64,000 nucleotides of DNA from Variovorax sp. Root318D1 (GCF_001424835.1 NZ_LMCQ01000012.1:618977-682976), one strand, 5' to 3'. Positions 25,188 through 34,668 are shown, counted from the first letter of the stretch. The notes: a model not told the origin generated them from the letters alone. A program made the numbers and translations.

Positions 25188-26306
25188 ATGAGCACGAACA
25201 CTGCCCCGACCAGCGACAGCTGGTATGCGAGCGTCGAAAAAACCAGCAAGACCGACGACGAACGCATCAAGGACATCAACGTGCTGCCCCCTCCTGAACA
25301 TCTGATCCGCTTCTTCCCGATTCGCGGCACGCCGGTCGAAACGCTGATCGAAGGCACCCGCCGCAACATCCACAACATCATGGCCGGCAAGGACGACCGA
25401 CTGCTGGTGATCATGGGGCCCTGCTCGATCCACGACCCGGCCGCGGCGCTCGAATACGCCCGCCGCCTGAAGGTCGAGCGCGAAAAATACGCCGGCACGC
25501 TCGAGATCGTGATGCGCGTTTACTTCGAGAAGCCGCGCACCACGGTCGGCTGGAAGGGTCTCATCAACGACCCGTACCTCGATGAGAGCTTTCGCATCGA
25601 CGAGGGCCTGCGCATCGCGCGCCAGCTTTTGATCGACATCAACCGCCTTGGTCTGCCGGCGGGCAGCGAGTTTCTCGACGTGATCTCGCCGCAGTACATC
25701 GGCGACCTGATCGCCTGGGGCGCCATCGGCGCGCGCACCACCGAAAGCCAAGTGCACCGCGAACTGGCCTCGGGCCTCTCGGCACCGATCGGCTTCAAGA
25801 ACGGAACCGACGGCAACATCCGCATCGCGACCGATGCCATCCAGGCGGCGGCGCGCGGGCATCACTTCCTGTCGGTGCACAAGAATGGCCAGGTCGCGAT
25901 CGTGCAGACCAACGGCAACCGCGACTGCCACGTGATTCTGCGCGGCGGCAAGGCGCCGAACTACGATGCCGCGAGTGTCGAAGCTGCCTGCAAGGATCTC
26001 GAGGCCGCCAAGCTGCCTCCCACGCTGATGGTCGATTGCAGCCACGCCAACAGCTCCAAGCAGCACCAGAAGCAGATCGACGTGGCGAAGGACATCGCCA
26101 ACCAGATCGCCGGGGGTTCGAACCGCGTCTTCGGCGTGATGGTCGAAAGCCATCTGCAAGCCGGCGCCCAGAAGTTCTCGCCGGGCAAGGACCAGCTTTC
26201 GGGCCTCGAATACGGCAAGAGCATCACCGATGCATGCATCGGCTGGGACGATTCGGTGCAGGTGCTGGACACCCTGTCGCAGGCGATCAAGCAGCGCCGC
26301 GGTTAA
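25188..26306 (+). CDS. aroG: 3-deoxy-7-phosphoheptulonate (DAHP) synthase, class I
   Basis: DAHP synthase condenses phosphoenolpyruvate and erythrose 4-phosphate, the first step toward Phe, Tyr and Trp. The 372-residue protein is of the AroF/G/H type. It has VIMGPCSIHDP near residue 66, MRVYFEKPRTTVGWKG, the GARTTESQVHRELASGL segment, GNRDCHVILRGG, and the late DCSHANSSKQ and VMVESHL metal-binding motifs. The N-terminal extension typical of feedback-inhibited enzymes is present. Which aromatic acid inhibits it cannot be told from sequence, so the symbol is approximate (aroF and aroH are alternatives). Expression is probably controlled by the attenuator directly upstream. Its stop codon overlaps the stop of the convergent cupin gene. 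Confidence 0.95.
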   Translation: MSTNTAPTSDSWYASVEKTSKTDDERIKDINVLPPPEHLIRFFPIRGTPVETLIEGTRRNIHNIMAGKDDRLLVIMGPCSIHDPAAALEYARRLKVEREKYAGTLEIVMRVYFEKPRTTVGWKGLINDPYLDESFRIDEGLRIARQLLIDINRLGLPAGSEFLDVISPQYIGDLIAWGAIGARTTESQVHRELASGLSAPIGFKNGTDGNIRIATDAIQAAARGHHFLSVHKNGQVAIVQTNGNRDCHVILRGGKAPNYDAASVEAACKDLEAAKLPPTLMVDCSHANSSKQHQKQIDVAKDIANQIAGGSNRVFGVMVESHLQAGAQKFSPGKDQLSGLEYGKSITDACIGWDDSVQVLDTLSQAIKQRRG

Positions 26307-26812
26307 AGCATCCCGGCCAGTTCGGGCCAGTGATGCTGCATGGCAGTGGCTTCGTCGCTGTCGGGCGGCACCAGGGAAAAGTCGGCAAAGTCGAAGCCCG
26401 GGCCGACCATGCAGGCGACCAGCGTGTAGTCGCCGCTGGTGTGGCCCTGGATCGGGCGGGCAGCCTGCCACTGGCCGGCCGGCACGACGTGCTGGGGCCG
26501 CGTGCCGTGCGCATCGACCGGGCCCAGCCGCACGTGCGCCGGCGCGGTGCGCAGCGCGGCATCGCAGGTCCACAACGCCAGCGGCACGCCTTCCAGGTGC
26601 ACCCAGACTTCGTCCGACTGCACCCGGTGCCAGCGCGAATGCTGCCCCGCTTCGAGCAGAAAGTAGATGCTGGTGAGCGCGCTGCGCGGCGCGCGGCCGT
26701 CGGTGGGAACTACGCTCGCCGCGGAACGGAACACCTCGCTGTACCAGCCACCCTCAGGGTGGGGCTGCAGCTTCAGGCTCTCGATCAATTCCCGCGCGCG
26801 CATGGCCGTCAT
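26303..26812 (-). CDS. Cupin_5 (DUF985) domain protein
   Basis: The 169-residue product is a single-domain cupin of the DUF985 type, recognised by HPEGGWYSEVFRS near residue 18, the SIYFLLEAGQHSRWHRVQSDEVW barrel segment and the late YTLVACMVGPGFDFADF strands. Function is uncertain; family members resemble sugar epimerase-like cupins but lack a proven reaction. The start overlaps the mpl stop by 4 bases, so it is probably expressed with mpl. Confidence 0.85.
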   Translation of the reverse strand: MTAMRARELIESLKLQPHPEGGWYSEVFRSAASVVPTDGRAPRSALTSIYFLLEAGQHSRWHRVQSDEVWVHLEGVPLALWTCDAALRTAPAHVRLGPVDAHGTRPQHVVPAGQWQAARPIQGHTSGDYTLVACMVGPGFDFADFSLVPPDSDEATAMQHHWPELAGML

Positions 26813-28212
26813 GATGCCGGCGCGCTGCGAAGTGCCGCAAGCAGTTTGTCGTGCACGCCGCCGAAGCCGCCGTTGCTCATGCAGACGATGTGGTCGCCGG
26901 GCCGGGCCGCAGCCACGATCTGCGCAACCAGCGGCTCAATGGCACCGGCCACCTGAGCGCGGTCGCCCATCGGCGCGAGGGCCGCGGCGGCGTCCCAGTC
27001 GAGCCCGGCCGTGTGGCAGAACGACCGGTCGGCCGACTCCAGGCTCCACGGCAGCTGCGCCGCCATGACACCCAGCTTCATCGTGTTGCTGCGCGGTTCG
27101 AAAGCGGCAAGGATGCGCTCGTCCCGCTTGCCCGCGGCATCGAGCTTCTTGCGCAGGCCTTCGAGCGTGGTGCGGATGGCGGTCGGGTGATGGGCGAAAT
27201 CGTCATAGACGGTGATCGCGCCTCTGCTGCGCTCGACGGTGCCGCGCAGCTCCATCCGGCGGCGGACGTTCCTGAACGTGCCGAGCGCTCGGGCCGCATC
27301 GGCCGGCGCCACGCCCACATGCTCGGCGGCCGCAATGGCGGCCAGCGCGTTCATCTGGTTGTGCAGGCCGGAGAGTTCCCACTCGACCCGGCCGACCGTT
27401 TCACCCCGGCGCAGCACCTCGAACGCATCGTGCGTACCGGCGGCCTGCCATTCGCCGCCCGCGCCAAAACGCGCGAGCTCGCTCCAGCAGCCCTGGGCCA
27501 GCACGCGCTGCAGGCTTTCTTCGGTTGCGTTCACCACCAGCCGGCCGGTGCCCGGCACCGTACGCACCAGATGGTGAAACTGGCGTTCGATGGCGGCAAG
27601 GTCGTCGAAGATGTCTGCGTGGTCGAACTCGAGGTTGTTGAGAATCGCGGTGCGCGGGCGGTAGTGGACGAACTTGCTGCGCTTGTCGAAGAAAGCGGTG
27701 TCGTATTCGTCCGCCTCGATGACGAAGGCCTGCCCGCCGCCGGACCGTGCCGAGACGCCGAAATCGAGCGGAACGCCGCCCACAAGGAAGCCCGGCGCCT
27801 TTCCGCCCTGTTCGAGCACCCACGCCAGCATCGAGGTGGTCGTCGTCTTGCCGTGGGTTCCGGCCACCGCCATCACGTGGCGACCTTGCAGCACGTGCTC
27901 GGCCAGCCACTGCGGACCGCTGGTGTAGGGCTTGCCGGCATCGAGGATGGCTTCCATCAGCGGAAACTTTGGCGTGCCGTCGGGAAGCCGCGCCCTCGAC
28001 ACCACGTTGCCGACCACGAACATGTCAGGCGAAAGTGCGAGCTGGTCGGCTGCGAAGCCTTCGATCAGGTCGATGCCGAGCGAGCGAAGCTGGTCGCTCA
28101 TGGGCGGGTACACGCCGGCGTCGCAGCCGGTGACCCGGTGGCCTGCTTCGCGCGCCAAGGCGGCCAATCCGCCCATGAACGTGCCGCAGATGCCAAGAAT
28201 ATGAATGTGCAT
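26809..28212 (-). CDS. mpl: Mpl, UDP-MurNAc:tripeptide ligase (murein recycling)
   Basis: Mpl joins recovered L-Ala-D-Glu-meso-DAP tripeptide to UDP-MurNAc, bypassing MurC, MurD and MurE. The 467-residue protein begins MHIHILGICGTFMGGLA, the Mpl form of the nucleotide loop. It has [19 protein letters not shown] near residue 118, the VIEADEYDTAFFDKRSKFVH segment that separates Mpl from MurC, and a DDFAHHPTAIRTTLEGL C-domain motif. ampD, another recycling gene, lies at 40071-40682. The gene is transcribed leftward from a 100-base divergent region and overlaps the cupin gene. Confidence 0.97.
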   Translation of the reverse strand: MHIHILGICGTFMGGLAALAREAGHRVTGCDAGVYPPMSDQLRSLGIDLIEGFAADQLALSPDMFVVGNVVSRARLPDGTPKFPLMEAILDAGKPYTSGPQWLAEHVLQGRHVMAVAGTHGKTTTTSMLAWVLEQGGKAPGFLVGGVPLDFGVSARSGGGQAFVIEADEYDTAFFDKRSKFVHYRPRTAILNNLEFDHADIFDDLAAIERQFHHLVRTVPGTGRLVVNATEESLQRVLAQGCWSELARFGAGGEWQAAGTHDAFEVLRRGETVGRVEWELSGLHNQMNALAAIAAAEHVGVAPADAARALGTFRNVRRRMELRGTVERSRGAITVYDDFAHHPTAIRTTLEGLRKKLDAAGKRDERILAAFEPRSNTMKLGVMAAQLPWSLESADRSFCHTAGLDWDAAAALAPMGDRAQVAGAIEPLVAQIVAAARPGDHIVCMSNGGFGGVHDKLLAALRSAPAS

Positions 28213-28312
28213 CCGGCGATTCTAGGGAGGCCGCCTGCGCCGCCTCGGCCTGAGGCCTGCCCTTTGTACTGATGTTCGTGTGAAGGGCGTCATCTGCGGG
28301 CAAAATATCTCG

Positions 28313-28909
28313 ATGGACGCGTCCAAGCGTGAGATTGCCGCTGCAGCAGCCCGCCTCGTTGTCGAAGAGGGGCTGGAGTACGGCCCGGCCAAGCGCAGAG
28401 CGCTCCGCGACCTGGGCCTGTCGTCGCGCACCTCGCTGCCCAATAACGACGAGGTCGAGGCCGAGGTCCGCGACTACATCGCGCTCTATTGCGCAGACAC
28501 ACAGCCGCAGGAACTGCATGCCTTGCGGCTGCTGGCGCTCGAGTGGATGGAGCGCATGGCTGCATTCCGACCGCACATCGGAGGCGCCGTCTGGCACGGC
28601 ACCGCCACCCGGTTGTCAGACATTTATATTCAATTGTTCTGCGATGATTCCAAGTCCGCCGAAATTGCACTGATCGACCATCACGTGGACTACGAACCGC
28701 GGATGGTGACCGGCTTTCATGGCGAGCACGTGGAAGCGCTCAGCGTGCACGCCGCGAGCCGCGCGCTGGGTGAAGAGATCGGCGTGCACCTGCTGGTGTA
28801 CGACCTCGACGATCTGCGTGGAGCGCTTCGGCCCGACGCTCAGGGCCGGGTGCCGCGTGGCGACCTGGCCGCGCTGCGCCGGCTGATTGAAAAAGAAAAG
28901 GACAAGTGA
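28313..28909 (+). CDS. Conserved protein of unknown function, nucleotidyltransferase-like centre
   Basis: I cannot assign a function. The 198-residue product has a helical N-terminal half (residues 1-85). The centre, from GG90-91 through GTATRLSD (96-103) to IYIQLF, resembles the GS...SDID core of minimal nucleotidyltransferases. The second acidic residue is a tyrosine (Y105), so activity would be doubtful. An acidic, basic-ended tail closes it. ATG 28313 is chosen over an upstream in-frame GTG at 28280. It abuts the thioredoxin gene with no gap and is divergent from mpl. Homologues in this family may carry a misleading Mur ligase label; I see no Mur ligase motif here. Confidence 0.75.
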   Translation: MDASKREIAAAAARLVVEEGLEYGPAKRRALRDLGLSSRTSLPNNDEVEAEVRDYIALYCADTQPQELHALRLLALEWMERMAAFRPHIGGAVWHGTATRLSDIYIQLFCDDSKSAEIALIDHHVDYEPRMVTGFHGEHVEALSVHAASRALGEEIGVHLLVYDLDDLRGALRPDAQGRVPRGDLAALRRLIEKEKDK

Positions 28910-29455
28910 ATGAGTTCTTCGCCCACACGGCGCCGCCTTCTTTACGGTGGCGTGGCAGTCGCGGCCGCGGCCGCAGGCCTGGGCGGCGCGTGGTGGCGTG
29001 AGCGCGGCAGCGGCACGAAGGGCGAAGCCCTCGATGCCGCCTTCTGGACACAGCGTTTCGAACGTCCCGAGGGCGGGGAATTGGTATTTGCCGATTTGCG
29101 CGGCAAGCCGCTGCTCCTTAATTTTTGGGCGACCTGGTGCCCTCCTTGTGTGGAGGAAATGCCGATGATCGACCGCTTCTTCCGTGAAAATGGTGCGAAC
29201 GGTTGGCAAGTTGTCGGATTGGCGATCGATCAACCGAGCGCTGTCCGCAAATTTCTACAGAAAACACCCGTCAGCTATCCCACCGGATTGGCTGGTCTTC
29301 AGGGAACCGAGCTGGTGAAAAGCCTCGGAAATACTGCAGGCGGTCTGCCTTTCACGCTGGTTTTGAACGGCAACGGAGCCGTGGCGGCACGTAAAATGGG
29401 CAAGCTGGAACCCGCCGATCTGGACACTTGGCGGCGTGAACTGGTTCACGGTTAG
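28910..29455 (+). CDS. TlpA-like thioredoxin, exported or membrane-anchored
   Basis: The 181-residue product has an N-terminal Arg-rich segment (RRRLLYGG) followed by a hydrophobic stretch, consistent with a signal anchor or Tat-like signal. A thioredoxin-fold domain of the TlpA/ResA class follows. The redox site is WCPPC with C77 and C80, in [20 protein letters not shown], and the cis-proline region reads GGLPFTLVL. It probably reduces disulfides in the periplasm; the partner is unknown. It starts directly after the stop of the preceding unknown gene. Confidence 0.9.
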   Translation: MSSSPTRRRLLYGGVAVAAAAAGLGGAWWRERGSGTKGEALDAAFWTQRFERPEGGELVFADLRGKPLLLNFWATWCPPCVEEMPMIDRFFRENGANGWQVVGLAIDQPSAVRKFLQKTPVSYPTGLAGLQGTELVKSLGNTAGGLPFTLVLNGNGAVAARKMGKLEPADLDTWRRELVHG

Positions 29456-29487
29456 AATCAGATACACCTCGGCATTCGCCGCCAATC

Positions 29488-29510
29488 GCTAAAGATCGAC
29501 GATTTTTAGC
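29488..29510. promoter_or_regulatory. 23-bp dyad upstream of accB
   Basis: GCTAAAGATCG at 29488-29498 is mirrored around a single central base by CGATTTTTAGC at 29500-29510, with one mismatch in eleven. It lies 44 bases before the accB ATG, in a 98-base gap after the thioredoxin gene. No T-run follows, so it is not a normal terminator. Its near-perfect odd-length symmetry resembles an operator for a dimeric regulator. No regulator can be named from sequence alone. Confidence 0.5.
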
Positions 29511-29553
29511 CCAGTTACATCCTAATGACCGGCAAAGTCGGCACTGGAGCCTC

Positions 29554-30015
29554 ATGGATCTGCGCAAACTCAAGACACTGATCGATTTGGTGTCTGAATC
29601 CAATATTTCCGAGTTGGAAATCACCGAAACCGAAGGCAAGGTTCGCATCGTCAAGGGCGGCGGTGCTGCCCCCGTGCAATATGTCCAGACCGTGGCGGCA
29701 CCCGCCGCAGCGGCGCCCGTTGCCGGTGCCCCGGCAGCTCCCGCGATTGCCAATGCGCCAGCACCCGAGGCTGCGCCCACCGGGCACGCCGTCAAGTCGC
29801 CGATGGTGGGTACTTTCTACCGCTCGTCCAGCCCCGGCGCGGCGGCTTTTGTGGAGATCGGCAGCAAGGTCAACGAGGGCGACACCATCTGCATCATCGA
29901 AGCGATGAAGATCCTCAACGAAATCGAAGCCGACAAGTCCGGCACGATCACCCAGATCCTCGGCGAAAACGGTCAGGCGGTCGAATACGGCCAGCCGCTG
30001 TTCATCATCGAGTGA
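29554..30015 (+). CDS. accB: AccB, biotin carboxyl carrier protein of acetyl-CoA carboxylase
   Basis: AccB carries the biotin that shuttles CO2 between AccC and AccAD in fatty acid synthesis. The 153-residue protein begins [13 protein letters not shown], has an Ala/Pro-rich linker (about residues 45-75), and ends with the biotinyl domain. The biotinylated lysine is K119 in [19 protein letters not shown] lies 6 bases before ATG. accC follows after 2 bases, giving the conserved accBC operon, here continued by prmA. Confidence 0.98.
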   Translation: MDLRKLKTLIDLVSESNISELEITETEGKVRIVKGGGAAPVQYVQTVAAPAAAAPVAGAPAAPAIANAPAPEAAPTGHAVKSPMVGTFYRSSSPGAAAFVEIGSKVNEGDTICIIEAMKILNEIEADKSGTITQILGENGQAVEYGQPLFIIE

Positions 30016-30017
30016 CC

Positions 30018-31367
30018 ATGTTCAAGAAGATCCTGGTTGCAAACCGGGGGGAAATCGCCCTCCGGATCCAGCGCGCCTGCAGCGAGCTCGGCATCAAGGC
30101 CGTGATGGTCTATTCGGAAGCCGACCGCGACGCGAAGTACGTCAAGCTCGCACAGGAGGCCGTTTGCATCGGCCCCGCGCCGTCGTCGCTCAGCTATCTC
30201 AACATGCCGGCGATCATCTCGGCGGCCGAAGTGACCGACGCCGAGGCGATTCATCCCGGCTATGGTTTCCTGAGCGAGAACGCCAATTTCGCCGAACGGG
30301 TGGAGCAGAGCGGCTTCCAGTTCATCGGCCCCACGCCCGACAACATCCGCACGATGGGCGACAAGGTCTCGGCCAAGCAGGCGATGATCAAGGCCGGCGT
30401 GCCTTGCGTGCCCGGCTCGGAAGGCGAACTCTCCGACGATGCCGCCACCAACAAGCGCATTGCCCGCGCGATCGGCTACCCGGTCATCATCAAGGCGGCG
30501 GGCGGCGGCGGTGGCCGCGGCATGCGTGTGGTGCACACCGAAGCGGCACTGATCAACGCGATCCAGATGACCAAGGCGGAGGCCGGCGCTGCGTTCAACA
30601 ATCCGGCCGTGTACATGGAGAAGTTTCTCCAGAACCCCCGCCACGTCGAGATCCAGATCCTGGCCGACAAGCACAAGAATGCGGTGTATCTGGGCGAGCG
30701 CGACTGCTCCATGCAGCGGCGTCACCAGAAGGTCATCGAGGAATCGCCGGCGCCGGGCATTCCGCGCAAACTGATCGAGAAGATCGGCGAGCGCTGCGCC
30801 GCGGCCTGCAAGAAAATCGGCTATCGCGGCGCCGGCACCTTCGAGTTCCTCTACGAAAACGGCGAGTTCTATTTCATCGAAATGAACACGCGCGTACAGG
30901 TGGAGCACCCGGTGACCGAGTTCACCACCGGCATCGACATCGTGAAGACGCAGATCATGGTGGCGGCGGGCGAGAAGCTGCCGTTCACGCAGCGCCAGAT
31001 CGAGATGCGCGGCCACGCCATCGAATGCCGCATCAACGCCGAAGACGCCTGGAAGTTCACGCCGTCGCCGGGCCGCATCACCATGTGGCACCCGCCGGGC
31101 GGCCCTGGCGTTCGCGTCGATTCGCATGCGTACACCAACTACTTCGTGCCGCCGAACTATGACTCGATGATCGGCAAGATCATCGTCTACGGTGACACGC
31201 GCGAGCAGGCCATGGCCCGCATGCGCACGGCGCTCAACGAGACCGTGATCGAAGGCATCCAGACCAACATCCCGCTGCACCGCGAGCTGATGGTCGACGC
31301 CAAGTTCATGAGTGGCGGTACCAACATCCACTATCTGGAAGAGTGGCTGGCGGCGCACAAGCGCTGA
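30018..31367 (+). CDS. accC: AccC, biotin carboxylase subunit of acetyl-CoA carboxylase
   Basis: This 449-residue ATP-grasp enzyme carboxylates the biotin of AccB. It starts [20 protein letters not shown], has the glycine-rich [17 protein letters not shown] loop near residue 165, and the [19 protein letters not shown] and [14 protein letters not shown] segments of the active site. ATG 30018 is preferred to an in-frame GTG two codons earlier because it gives the universal N-terminus. It lies in an operon with accB and, 13 bases later, prmA. Confidence 0.98.
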   Translation: MFKKILVANRGEIALRIQRACSELGIKAVMVYSEADRDAKYVKLAQEAVCIGPAPSSLSYLNMPAIISAAEVTDAEAIHPGYGFLSENANFAERVEQSGFQFIGPTPDNIRTMGDKVSAKQAMIKAGVPCVPGSEGELSDDAATNKRIARAIGYPVIIKAAGGGGGRGMRVVHTEAALINAIQMTKAEAGAAFNNPAVYMEKFLQNPRHVEIQILADKHKNAVYLGERDCSMQRRHQKVIEESPAPGIPRKLIEKIGERCAAACKKIGYRGAGTFEFLYENGEFYFIEMNTRVQVEHPVTEFTTGIDIVKTQIMVAAGEKLPFTQRQIEMRGHAIECRINAEDAWKFTPSPGRITMWHPPGGPGVRVDSHAYTNYFVPPNYDSMIGKIIVYGDTREQAMARMRTALNETVIEGIQTNIPLHRELMVDAKFMSGGTNIHYLEEWLAAHKR

Positions 31368-31380
31368 ACGGCACCACGGC

Positions 31381-32265
31381 ATGTTTGAACTACGCCTCAT
31401 GGCGCCGGAAGACCGGGTCGAGATGCTCGGCGATGCGCTCGACGCACTCGATGCGCTGAGCGTGTCGGTCGAAGACGCCGACGCCCAGACCGATGCCGAG
31501 CAGGCGTTGTTCGGCGAGCCCGGCATGCCGCCGCCCAAGGAAGGCTGGCAGCGTTCGCGCGTGATCGCGCTGTTTGCCGACGAAGCGCTTGCCAATGAGG
31601 CGGCGTCGGTACTCGCGCTGCAAGACTTCTTTGACGGCTGCGAAGTGCTTGGCGTGGCCCCGGTGCCCGACCAAGACTGGGTGCGGCTCACGCAGTCGCA
31701 ATTCGCGCCGGTCGAAATCACGCCCGAGTTCTGGATCGTCCCCACCTGGCACGAGCCACCCGAACAGGCGAAGCAGGTGATCCGCCTGGACCCAGGGCTC
31801 GCCTTCGGTACCGGTACGCATCCCACCACGCGCATGTGCTTGCGCTGGATCGCCAAGCAGGGCGCGTTCGCCGGCCAGCGTGTGCTCGACTACGGCTGCG
31901 GCTCCGGCATCCTTGCGATTGGCGCGGCGAAGTTCGGCGCGCCCGACGTCGATGCGGTCGACATCGACGAAGCGGCCGTTTCGTCGACCCGTCTCAACGC
32001 CGAAGCCAACGGCGTGCGCCTGAACGCAGGCCTGCCCGAAGCAGCCAAGGGTCGCTACGAAACGGTGCTGGCCAACATCCTGGCCACGCCGCTCAAGGTG
32101 CTTGCGCCGCTTTTGTGCAGCCACGTGGCGCCTGGTGGGTCGCTGGTCCTGGCCGGCATCCTCGAGCGCCAGGCCGACGAGCTGAAGCAGGCCTATGCGC
32201 CGTATGCCACGCTCGAGGTCAGCGACAGCGAGGACGGCTGGATCCTCATGACGGCGCGCTGCTGA
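31381..32265 (+). CDS. prmA: PrmA, ribosomal protein L11 methyltransferase
   Basis: PrmA trimethylates ribosomal protein L11. The 294-residue protein has an N-terminal substrate-recognition domain (MFELRLMAPEDRVEML onward) and a C-terminal Rossmann methyltransferase. LDPGLAFGTGTHPTT and VLDYGCGSGILAIGAAKFG form the SAM-binding motifs, and ANILATPL matches the conserved NIL motif. ATG 31381 gives the canonical start; the frame upstream lies inside accC. Linkage to accBC is common in betaproteobacteria. Confidence 0.96.
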   Translation: MFELRLMAPEDRVEMLGDALDALDALSVSVEDADAQTDAEQALFGEPGMPPPKEGWQRSRVIALFADEALANEAASVLALQDFFDGCEVLGVAPVPDQDWVRLTQSQFAPVEITPEFWIVPTWHEPPEQAKQVIRLDPGLAFGTGTHPTTRMCLRWIAKQGAFAGQRVLDYGCGSGILAIGAAKFGAPDVDAVDIDEAAVSSTRLNAEANGVRLNAGLPEAAKGRYETVLANILATPLKVLAPLLCSHVAPGGSLVLAGILERQADELKQAYAPYATLEVSDSEDGWILMTARC

Positions 32266-32338
32266 GGACGCAGCGGGCCTTTCGTGTCGCTCTGATTCCG
32301 CTGGCGCGGCGAGGGCCCAACCCTACAATCGCCCGGTC

Positions 32339-33694
32339 ATGAGCCTCGTCACGCGCTGTCCCGCCTGCACCACCACCTTCAAGGTGGTTCGCGACCAGCT
32401 CCGCATCTCGGATGGCTGGGTGCGTTGCGGCCGTTGCAGCCACGTGTTCGACGCCACACTCGATCTGCACGAGGCACCCGACGCCGCCCCGGCGGCCGCT
32501 GCGGTGTCGCCACCGCCTGCTGCAGCGCCGGCCGCCAAACCAGGGCCGGCTTCCGAGGAGTCGCGGCATACGGTCGATGACGCGGATTTCTTTGACGAAG
32601 AGCCCGAGGGCCGCGAAGCATCCGAAGTCTCCGCTACGGGGCCCGAGTCCGAATCTCTGGCGGCACCTGCACCAGCGCCCGCATCCGCTTCGGCTTCGGC
32701 TTCGGCTTCGGCTTCACCTTCGGTCTTGCCGGCACACGGCATCGTGGCGGATGAGCTGTGGTCCGACTTCGAGGCCAACGAACCCGAGTGGCGTCCGCCG
32801 CCCAGCTCGTTGCCGCCGTTTCCGAACATCGACCTGAATCTTGCGGCCCCACCTTCGCCCCCGCCGCCGCCGGCCCCTCCCTTGCCGGCCCTGCGCCTCA
32901 AGGCCCGCGAACTGGTGGCCTCGGCCAGCGACGAGAACGAGAAGCACGAGCCTGTGTTGGACCGCGACCAGGTGCAAATGCAGAAGGCGCTACGCCGGGC
33001 GCGCATCAAGTCCGCCAAGATCGCCGGCGCCAAGGCGCGGGACGAGCGCAGCGCCGCCAAGGCGTCGGCGTCGATGGTGCGCGAGGCGAGCGAGCCCGAT
33101 CCAAGTCTCTTGCCGCTCCCCTCAGTTCGCGACGACGTAGATGATTCCGAGCGGCTTCCTCTTTTCGACGGCGAGAAGCCGATCTCCGGTGCCGGGGGGG
33201 TCTGGCAGCGTGGCGCGGTGCGGCGCTGGCTGTGGATTTTTGCGACGCTTGCCGTCCTGCTGCTGATCGTTCAAGTTTTGCGCCACGAGCGCGATGGCAT
33301 CGTGGCCCGCCAGCCGAACCTGCGCCCGGCCCTTGCCGCGCTGTGCGGATTTACCGGCTGCGAGCTCACGGCGCTGCGCCAGATCGGCGACATCGTGATC
33401 GAGGGCGCCGCCTTCGCGCGCGAGAAGACCGGCAACAACGACTACCGGCTCAGCTTCACTCTTCGCAACGGCGCCAGCGTTCCCCTGGCCATGCCGGCGG
33501 TTGAGCTTTCGCTGCTCGACACGCAGGAGCGCGCCGTGGTGCGCCGCGTGTTGACGGCCGCCGACTATGGCGCGCCCGCGGTGCTTCCGGCCCGTTCCGA
33601 CCAAGCTGCGTCGTTGCCGCTGGCCTTGTCCGCCACCGAGGCGGCAACACTGCCGCCCATTGCCGGCTACCGCGTCGAGGCGTTCTATCCTTAG
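32339..33694 (+). CDS. Zinc-ribbon and DUF3426 single-pass membrane protein
   Basis: The 451-residue product begins with an MJ0042-type zinc ribbon (CPAC at about residues 8-11, CGRC at about 31-34). A long low-complexity region rich in Ala, Pro, Ser and acidic residues (about 45-290) follows, then one membrane helix (about 298-315, WLWIFATLAVLLLIV). The C-terminal DUF3426 domain (about 335-450) is probably periplasmic. Function unknown. A fivefold Ser-Ala repeat is encoded by near-identical hexamers at 32687-32716. It is conserved downstream of prmA in related bacteria, as I recall. Confidence 0.88.
   Translation: MSLVTRCPACTTTFKVVRDQLRISDGWVRCGRCSHVFDATLDLHEAPDAAPAAAAVSPPPAAAPAAKPGPASEESRHTVDDADFFDEEPEGREASEVSATGPESESLAAPAPAPASASASASASASPSVLPAHGIVADELWSDFEANEPEWRPPPSSLPPFPNIDLNLAAPPSPPPPPAPPLPALRLKARELVASASDENEKHEPVLDRDQVQMQKALRRARIKSAKIAGAKARDERSAAKASASMVREASEPDPSLLPLPSVRDDVDDSERLPLFDGEKPISGAGGVWQRGAVRRWLWIFATLAVLLLIVQVLRHERDGIVARQPNLRPALAALCGFTGCELTALRQIGDIVIEGAAFAREKTGNNDYRLSFTLRNGASVPLAMPAVELSLLDTQERAVVRRVLTAADYGAPAVLPARSDQAASLPLALSATEAATLPPIAGYRVEAFYP
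32687..32716 (+). repeat. Hexanucleotide tandem repeat coding for Ala-Ser
   Basis: Four perfect copies of GCTTCG (32687-32710) are followed by GCTTCA (32711-32716), inside the low-complexity linker of the zinc-ribbon protein. Copy changes of 6 bases keep the frame, so length variation between strains would be tolerated. Confidence 0.85.
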
Positions 33695-33744
33695 GCCGGA
33701 CTCGCGTTCCGCTTTTTCATCCATTTCAATCCAACGGTTCACCC

Positions 33745-34647
33745 ATGGCAGCAGTGATTTGCGGTTCCCTCGCGTTCGACACCATCATGACTTTCGAGGG
33801 CCGGTTCGCCGACCAGATCCTTCCGGACCAGCTGCACATCCTCAATGTGTCGTTCCTGGTGCCGGGCCTGCGGCGTGACTTCGGCGGCTGCGCCGGCAAC
33901 ATCGCCTACAGCCTCAACGCACTGGGCGGCACGGCGCTGCCGATGGCCACGCTCGGCAGCGATGGTGCGGACTACCTGGAGCGCATGCGCGCGCTGGGCA
34001 TCAGCACCGAGTTCGTACGCCAGCTGGACGACACCTTCACCGCGCAGGCGATGATCATGAACGACGTCGACAACAACCAGATCACCGCATTCCACCCCGG
34101 CGCGATGCAGCAGGCGCACCTCACGAAGATCGTCGCCCGCGAAGACATCCGCGTTGGCATCATCGCGCCAGACGGCCGCGAAGCCATGCTGCAGCACGCG
34201 GAGCAGTTTGCCGCCGCCGGCATCCCGTTCGTGTTCGACCCGGGCCAGGGCTTGCCGATGTTCGACGGCGATGCGCTCAAGCATTTTGTCGAACTGGCGA
34301 GCTGGGTCGTCGTCAACGACTACGAAGGGAAAATGCTGTCGCAGCGCACGGGTTGGAGCTTGGCCGAGATCTCGAAGCGCGTGCGCGGCCTGGTGGTCAC
34401 GCTGGCGGGCGAGGGGTGCGAGGTCTGGACCGACGGCGAGCGCGAGCATGTGCCGGGCGTGACGCCCACCGCGGTGGTCGAACCCACCGGTTGCGGCGAT
34501 GCATGGCGCGGCGCGCTGCTGTTCGGTCTCGAGAAGGAATGGCCGCTCGCGCAGTGCGCAGCGCTGGGCAATCGCATTGGTGCGCTCAAGATCGCGCAAC
34601 GCGGGCCGCAAAACTACCAGATCGACAGGCAGGCGCTCGGCCTCTGA
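33745..34647 (+). CDS. PfkB-family sugar/nucleoside kinase, adenosine kinase-like
   Basis: This 300-residue ribokinase-family protein has an N-terminal GSLAFDTIMTFEGRF segment and an RRDFGGCAGNIAYSLNALGG motif that match the mycobacterial-type adenosine kinase pattern. The C-terminal PTGCGDAWRGALLFGL contains the catalytic aspartate in GCGDA. The specific resemblance to AdoK (GRFxDQxLPxxLHxxxxSFLV) is from memory, so the substrate (adenosine or another nucleoside) is an inference. It is followed by a bidirectional terminator and stands between the zinc-ribbon gene and the convergent H1-like gene. Confidence 0.88.
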   Translation: MAAVICGSLAFDTIMTFEGRFADQILPDQLHILNVSFLVPGLRRDFGGCAGNIAYSLNALGGTALPMATLGSDGADYLERMRALGISTEFVRQLDDTFTAQAMIMNDVDNNQITAFHPGAMQQAHLTKIVAREDIRVGIIAPDGREAMLQHAEQFAAAGIPFVFDPGQGLPMFDGDALKHFVELASWVVVNDYEGKMLSQRTGWSLAEISKRVRGLVVTLAGEGCEVWTDGEREHVPGVTPTAVVEPTGCGDAWRGALLFGLEKEWPLAQCAALGNRIGALKIAQRGPQNYQIDRQALGL

Positions 34648-34668
34648 GCCGCTGGATCAGGCGCCCAT

